Notes under the pieces: generated by a model
What the model was told of the DNA's origin: nothing
Database searches by the model: none
Seen by the model: the letters and a program-made list of their open reading frames with translations, nothing else
Position numbers and translations under genes: made by a program
Source: Bacteroidales bacterium
GTDB lineage: Bacteria; Bacteroidota; Bacteroidia; Bacteroidales; Tenuifilaceae
DNA length: 64,000 nucleotides
Assembly: GCA_013376985.1 (NCBI GenBank)
Contig: JACABB010000023.1
Coordinates: forward strand, 1 to 64,000
Direction of reading: 5' to 3'
Shown: positions 61,686 through 64,000 of the stretch, in pieces
How positions within the stretch are numbered: the first letter of the stretch is position 1
Layout of the letters: each line of letters starts with the position of its first letter

Positions 61686-62963
61686 TTACCTTTTGAAAGT
61701 TCTACGCTTATTCACCAAATCCTCAACAACGTCATCAATAACAACCATTCCCTGTAGGATGTTATTTTTATCAATAACAGGGATTGCAAGGAGGTTGTAC
61801 TTTGAGATAATTTCAGCAATATCATCAATACCTTGATCATCATAAAGGTAGATGGGTTCCTCTTTCATAATCTGGTTGATTGTTGTCTCTGGTTCGGAGA
61901 CAATCAAATCGCGAAGGGTAAAGAAACCGATTAGCTCATCATTAGCATCGGTAACAAAAAGATTATATAACTCAACAGCCTCAGGTTTTCTGTGACGAAT
62001 CTCCTTTATAACATCATCTACAGTTTTTGCTGGGTTGTATGCAAGAATTTCGGTAGTCATAATACTGCCCACGGAGTCATCTTCATACTCAAGTAGTTCG
62101 CGCACCTCTTGTGACGATTCTGCCTCCATCTCCTTTAGCAAACTTTCGGCCTTATCATCCTCTAGTTCATCAAGGATATCTGCAACCTCATCGGCGGGCA
62201 TCTTCTCAAGCACATCGGCAACTTTGCCAACAGGTAAACTTTCAACCAGATGAATCTGTGCTTCGGTTTCAAGTTCTTCGAGTACATCGGCAGCCTGTTC
62301 CTCATCAAGTGCATTGAAAAGGGTTTCGCGTGATGGTCTGCCTAGCTCCTCCATAATATCCGCTAAATCCGATGGGTGGAGGGTATTAAGTTTTGAGTAA
62401 ACCTTGGATAGTTTAATGCTATGACTAGAGAAATCGATGGCTTGTACATCATCCCATAGTATGAATTTTGCTGGTATGCTGATGCCTAAAAGTGATAGGA
62501 TAAACTTTATGGGTTTTTCAATGTCGATTCTACGAAGTAATCCCTCAATCCCTATATCTACAGCAATAGCAAATGTACCAGCAGGTAGATCGACTAGTCT
62601 GATATCATTAACCCGAACAAGCTTTCGCCCATTGAGGTCAACAATCTGTTTATCGAGCATTAATTGAGCTAAGGAGAAACCATTGTGTATTACTTCTTCA
62701 GTTAGTTCAACCAGATTATTGCACTTAACGGTAAGTCTCCCCTCTATTCTAAACACATCGAAAAATTCGAATGAAAAGAATTTTACCCCCTTTTTTGTTT
62801 TGACTTTAACGCCAATAACTTTGGGTTTATCGGGAATATCGTTAGGGTTGGCTGTAAGAGTATCAACCATTAAATCTTTTACAACACCAGTTTTTTTACC
62901 TTCGGCATTGTAAACCCTTTTTCCAATAATACGGCTTAAATAAAAAGTTGAAAGATTTGCCAT
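61686..62963 (-). CDS. Soluble PRC-barrel, MgtE_N and CBS protein, probable magnesium sensor
   Basis: A 425-residue soluble protein. The start is ATG 62963, since AGGAGG is 5 nt upstream; a GTG two codons earlier is less likely. Two PRC-barrel-like domains (about 8-75 and 95-165) are followed by an MgtE_N superhelical domain (about 185-300: LHPSDLADIMEELGRPSRETLFNALDEEQAADVLEEL) and two CBS domains (about 305-420; MTTEILAYNPAKTVDDVIKEI; LAIPVIDKNNILQGMVVIDD). This is the cytoplasmic Mg2+-sensing half of MgtE without its membrane pore. The NRAMP-like transporter follows after 6 nt, so the soluble protein could gate or sense for it. Confidence 0.88.
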   Translation of the reverse strand: MANLSTFYLSRIIGKRVYNAEGKKTGVVKDLMVDTLTANPNDIPDKPKVIGVKVKTKKGVKFFSFEFFDVFRIEGRLTVKCNNLVELTEEVIHNGFSLAQLMLDKQIVDLNGRKLVRVNDIRLVDLPAGTFAIAVDIGIEGLLRRIDIEKPIKFILSLLGISIPAKFILWDDVQAIDFSSHSIKLSKVYSKLNTLHPSDLADIMEELGRPSRETLFNALDEEQAADVLEELETEAQIHLVESLPVGKVADVLEKMPADEVADILDELEDDKAESLLKEMEAESSQEVRELLEYEDDSVGSIMTTEILAYNPAKTVDDVIKEIRHRKPEAVELYNLFVTDANDELIGFFTLRDLIVSEPETTINQIMKEEPIYLYDDQGIDDIAEIISKYNLLAIPVIDKNNILQGMVVIDDVVEDLVNKRRTFKR

Positions 62964-63098
62964 ATTCACCTCCTAATTTTTTACACACAGAAGGTGGATT
63001 GGCTTAAAGCAAACTACCTGTCTGTATGCGGGTTAATAATTTGTATCGCAGGGTCGTCGTCCATATAAATTTGAATACTGATTAGCGATGCAAAAGTA
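62964..63098 (-). promoter_or_regulatory. Structured 5' leader of the MgtE_N-NRAMP operon, riboswitch candidate
   Basis: A -7 box (TACTTTTG, 63091-63098 on the minus strand) would start a leader of about 115 nt. It begins with TTGCATCGC, which can pair with GCGATACAA 35 nt later (8 of 9 bp). A second hairpin CAGACAGGT / ACCTTCTG (one bulge) sits directly before the AGGAGG ribosome-binding site. A metal-responsive leader would suit the genes, but no known riboswitch consensus was recognised. Confidence 0.45.
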
Positions 63099-63099
63099 G

Positions 63100-63337
63100 G
63101 TCTCTCTTTTTATTATCCAAAAAAAAAGCGCAAAATTTTGTTAAGAAAAATGAACAGGAAAAATGGAAAGTATACGTTTTTAATTTGTTTGCTGATTAAA
63201 CTAACAGTAGATCAATTTTATCGAATAATTACAACTCTTTCTAACTGTTCCTATAAAACAAGATTTATAAGATATCACAACCACTAACAACCTTCGTTTA
63301 AACAATAAACTTCCGAATAGGTTCTGATTTATTCTTA
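63100..63337. other. AT-rich spacer upstream of the VOC gene stop
   Basis: No gene or clear structure seen between the MgtE_N operon promoter and the VOC gene. Confidence 0.5.
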
Positions 63338-63739
63338 CTAATCCACTCGAACTTTGGGCTGTATTAAATCCCATTTATTTCCATATAGATCCTTGAAAAC
63401 AGCAACTCTTCCATAGGATTCATCTGATGGTTCTCGCTCAATAGCTATTTTCTGATCAATTAAATTCTTATAATCCCTATCGAAATTATCGGTGAATAGG
63501 AACAAGAAAACTCGTCCGCCTGTTTGATTACCAACTCTTTCTTCTTGCTCTGTGTCCGATGCTTTTGCAAGAAGCAAGCAACAATCACTATTCCCTTTTG
63601 GTTTTATTCTAACCCATCGTTTTGTTTCGCTCAACTTAGTATCCTCAACTAATTCGAAGTTTAGCTTTTTAGTATAGAACTCAATTGCCTCATCGTAATC
63701 TGCTACTAAAATTGAAATGTATGCTATTCTCTGGTTCAT
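63338..63739 (-). CDS. VOC (glyoxalase/bleomycin-resistance) family protein
   Basis: A 133-residue protein with the paired beta-alpha-beta-beta-beta modules of the VOC superfamily. It starts RIAYISILVADYDEAIEFYTKKLNFELVED, has the middle KRWVRIKPKGNSDCCLLLAKA strands and ends GRVAVFKDLYGNKWDLIQP, where the last metal-ligand Glu is replaced by Asp (WDLIQ). Reaction unknown; related proteins range from lyases to antibiotic-binding proteins. It is 28 nt from the Fic-like gene on the same strand. Confidence 0.85.
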   Translation of the reverse strand: MNQRIAYISILVADYDEAIEFYTKKLNFELVEDTKLSETKRWVRIKPKGNSDCCLLLAKASDTEQEERVGNQTGGRVFLFLFTDNFDRDYKNLIDQKIAIEREPSDESYGRVAVFKDLYGNKWDLIQPKVRVD

Positions 63740-63766
63740 TGTTTTTTAGATTAAGTATTGTGTTTA

Positions 63767-64000
63767 TCATCGTTTGAATAGAAGTTCAAATAATGATTGA
63801 TTAATATAATAATTCCCTGTCCCTAATTTTTCTTTTCGTAACAGGCCATCCTCTGATAGTTTATTTAAATAATTCGCAGCTGTTATTCTTGAAACATTTA
63901 AGTCCTTAACAACAATCTCAATTTTGGTGTAGGGATGTTTAAAAAGGTTATTCAGTAAATGACTGTAAAACTTGTAGTTTTCTCTCAAAGTATACTTGTA
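63767..64000 (-). CDS. Fic/DOC family protein, C-terminal part (runs off the right edge)
   Basis: The frame is open to the end of the window, and the visible 78 residues are a C-terminal winged helix (LFKHPYTKIEIVVKDLNVSRITAANYLNKL then DGLLRKEKLGTGNYYINQSLFELL). That is the usual tail of Fic-domain AMP-transferases. The catalytic Fic motif HPFxxGNGR must lie beyond the edge. Partial gene. Confidence 0.75.
   Translation of the reverse strand, partial: YKYTLRENYKFYSHLLNNLFKHPYTKIEIVVKDLNVSRITAANYLNKLSEDGLLRKEKLGTGNYYINQSLFELLFKR

Noticed and set aside
62970-63098. Known yybP-ykoY or M-box riboswitch before the MgtE_N operon
   Set aside because: I could not find their conserved core sequences; only generic structure is claimed.
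1-64000. tRNA or rRNA genes
   Set aside because: No cloverleaf-type or rRNA-like conserved stretch was found in any spacer read.

Overview
The window looks like chromosome of a Bacteroidota bacterium, probably Bacteroidales or a relative. The reasons are: a giant adhesin ending in a gliding-motility/T9SS C-terminal domain beside a PorP/SprF-type protein and a PorE-like OmpA protein; a DUF4492 gene in front of cydAB; Bacteroidota-style -7 promoter boxes (TAnnTTTG); few Shine-Dalgarno sequences; and AT-rich, palindrome-rich spacers. I see no rRNA, tRNA or CRISPR array.

Layout. 0-7 kb: C1B aminopeptidase (N-terminus broken or cut at the window edge), pgi, gpsA, small lipoprotein, rlmN, nitroreductase, heavy-metal-domain protein. 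7-9.6 kb: a beta-propeller protein, then decayed genes (an unidentified remnant and a CPBP protease with two frameshifts). 9.6-18.8 kb: MarR-GNAT fusion, GNAT, recJ, lipB-lipA, a BlaI-like repressor with an M56-M23 fusion protease, lysS. 18.8-24 kb: a defence island, partly ruined. It holds a DUF1016 nuclease gene split by a small mobile element, a PIN toxin cut short behind an intact antitoxin, and an apparently intact nuclease-helicase pair resembling Hachiman/AbpAB. 24-32 kb: HhH protein, outer-membrane barrel protein, purE, hpt-adk-obg-PAP2, lipoate ligase. 32-38.4 kb: metallo-beta-lactamase-fold hydrolase, exported and membrane proteins, PlsC acyltransferases, proline dehydrogenase. 38.4-46 kb: DUF4492-cydA-cydB with a possible small extra subunit, GNAT, dicarboxylate symporter, zinc ribbon. 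46-60 kb: PorE-like, PorP/SprF, 2520-residue adhesin, and a two-component pair. 60-64 kb: NRAMP-like carrier in an operon with a soluble PRC-MgtE_N-CBS protein behind a structured leader, VOC protein, Fic C-terminus.

Two themes stand out. First, the spacers carry several families of short non-autonomous elements. Two families have terminal inverted repeats and target-site duplications, and removing one copy on paper restores an interrupted reading frame exactly. Second, three unrelated transcription units (rlmN, purE, cyd) carry in sense orientation, in the 5' leader, the same 60-61 nt hairpin with compensatory base changes. This is a candidate undescribed structured RNA, or else a folded mobile element. 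All functional calls come from reading motifs by eye; no database search was run.
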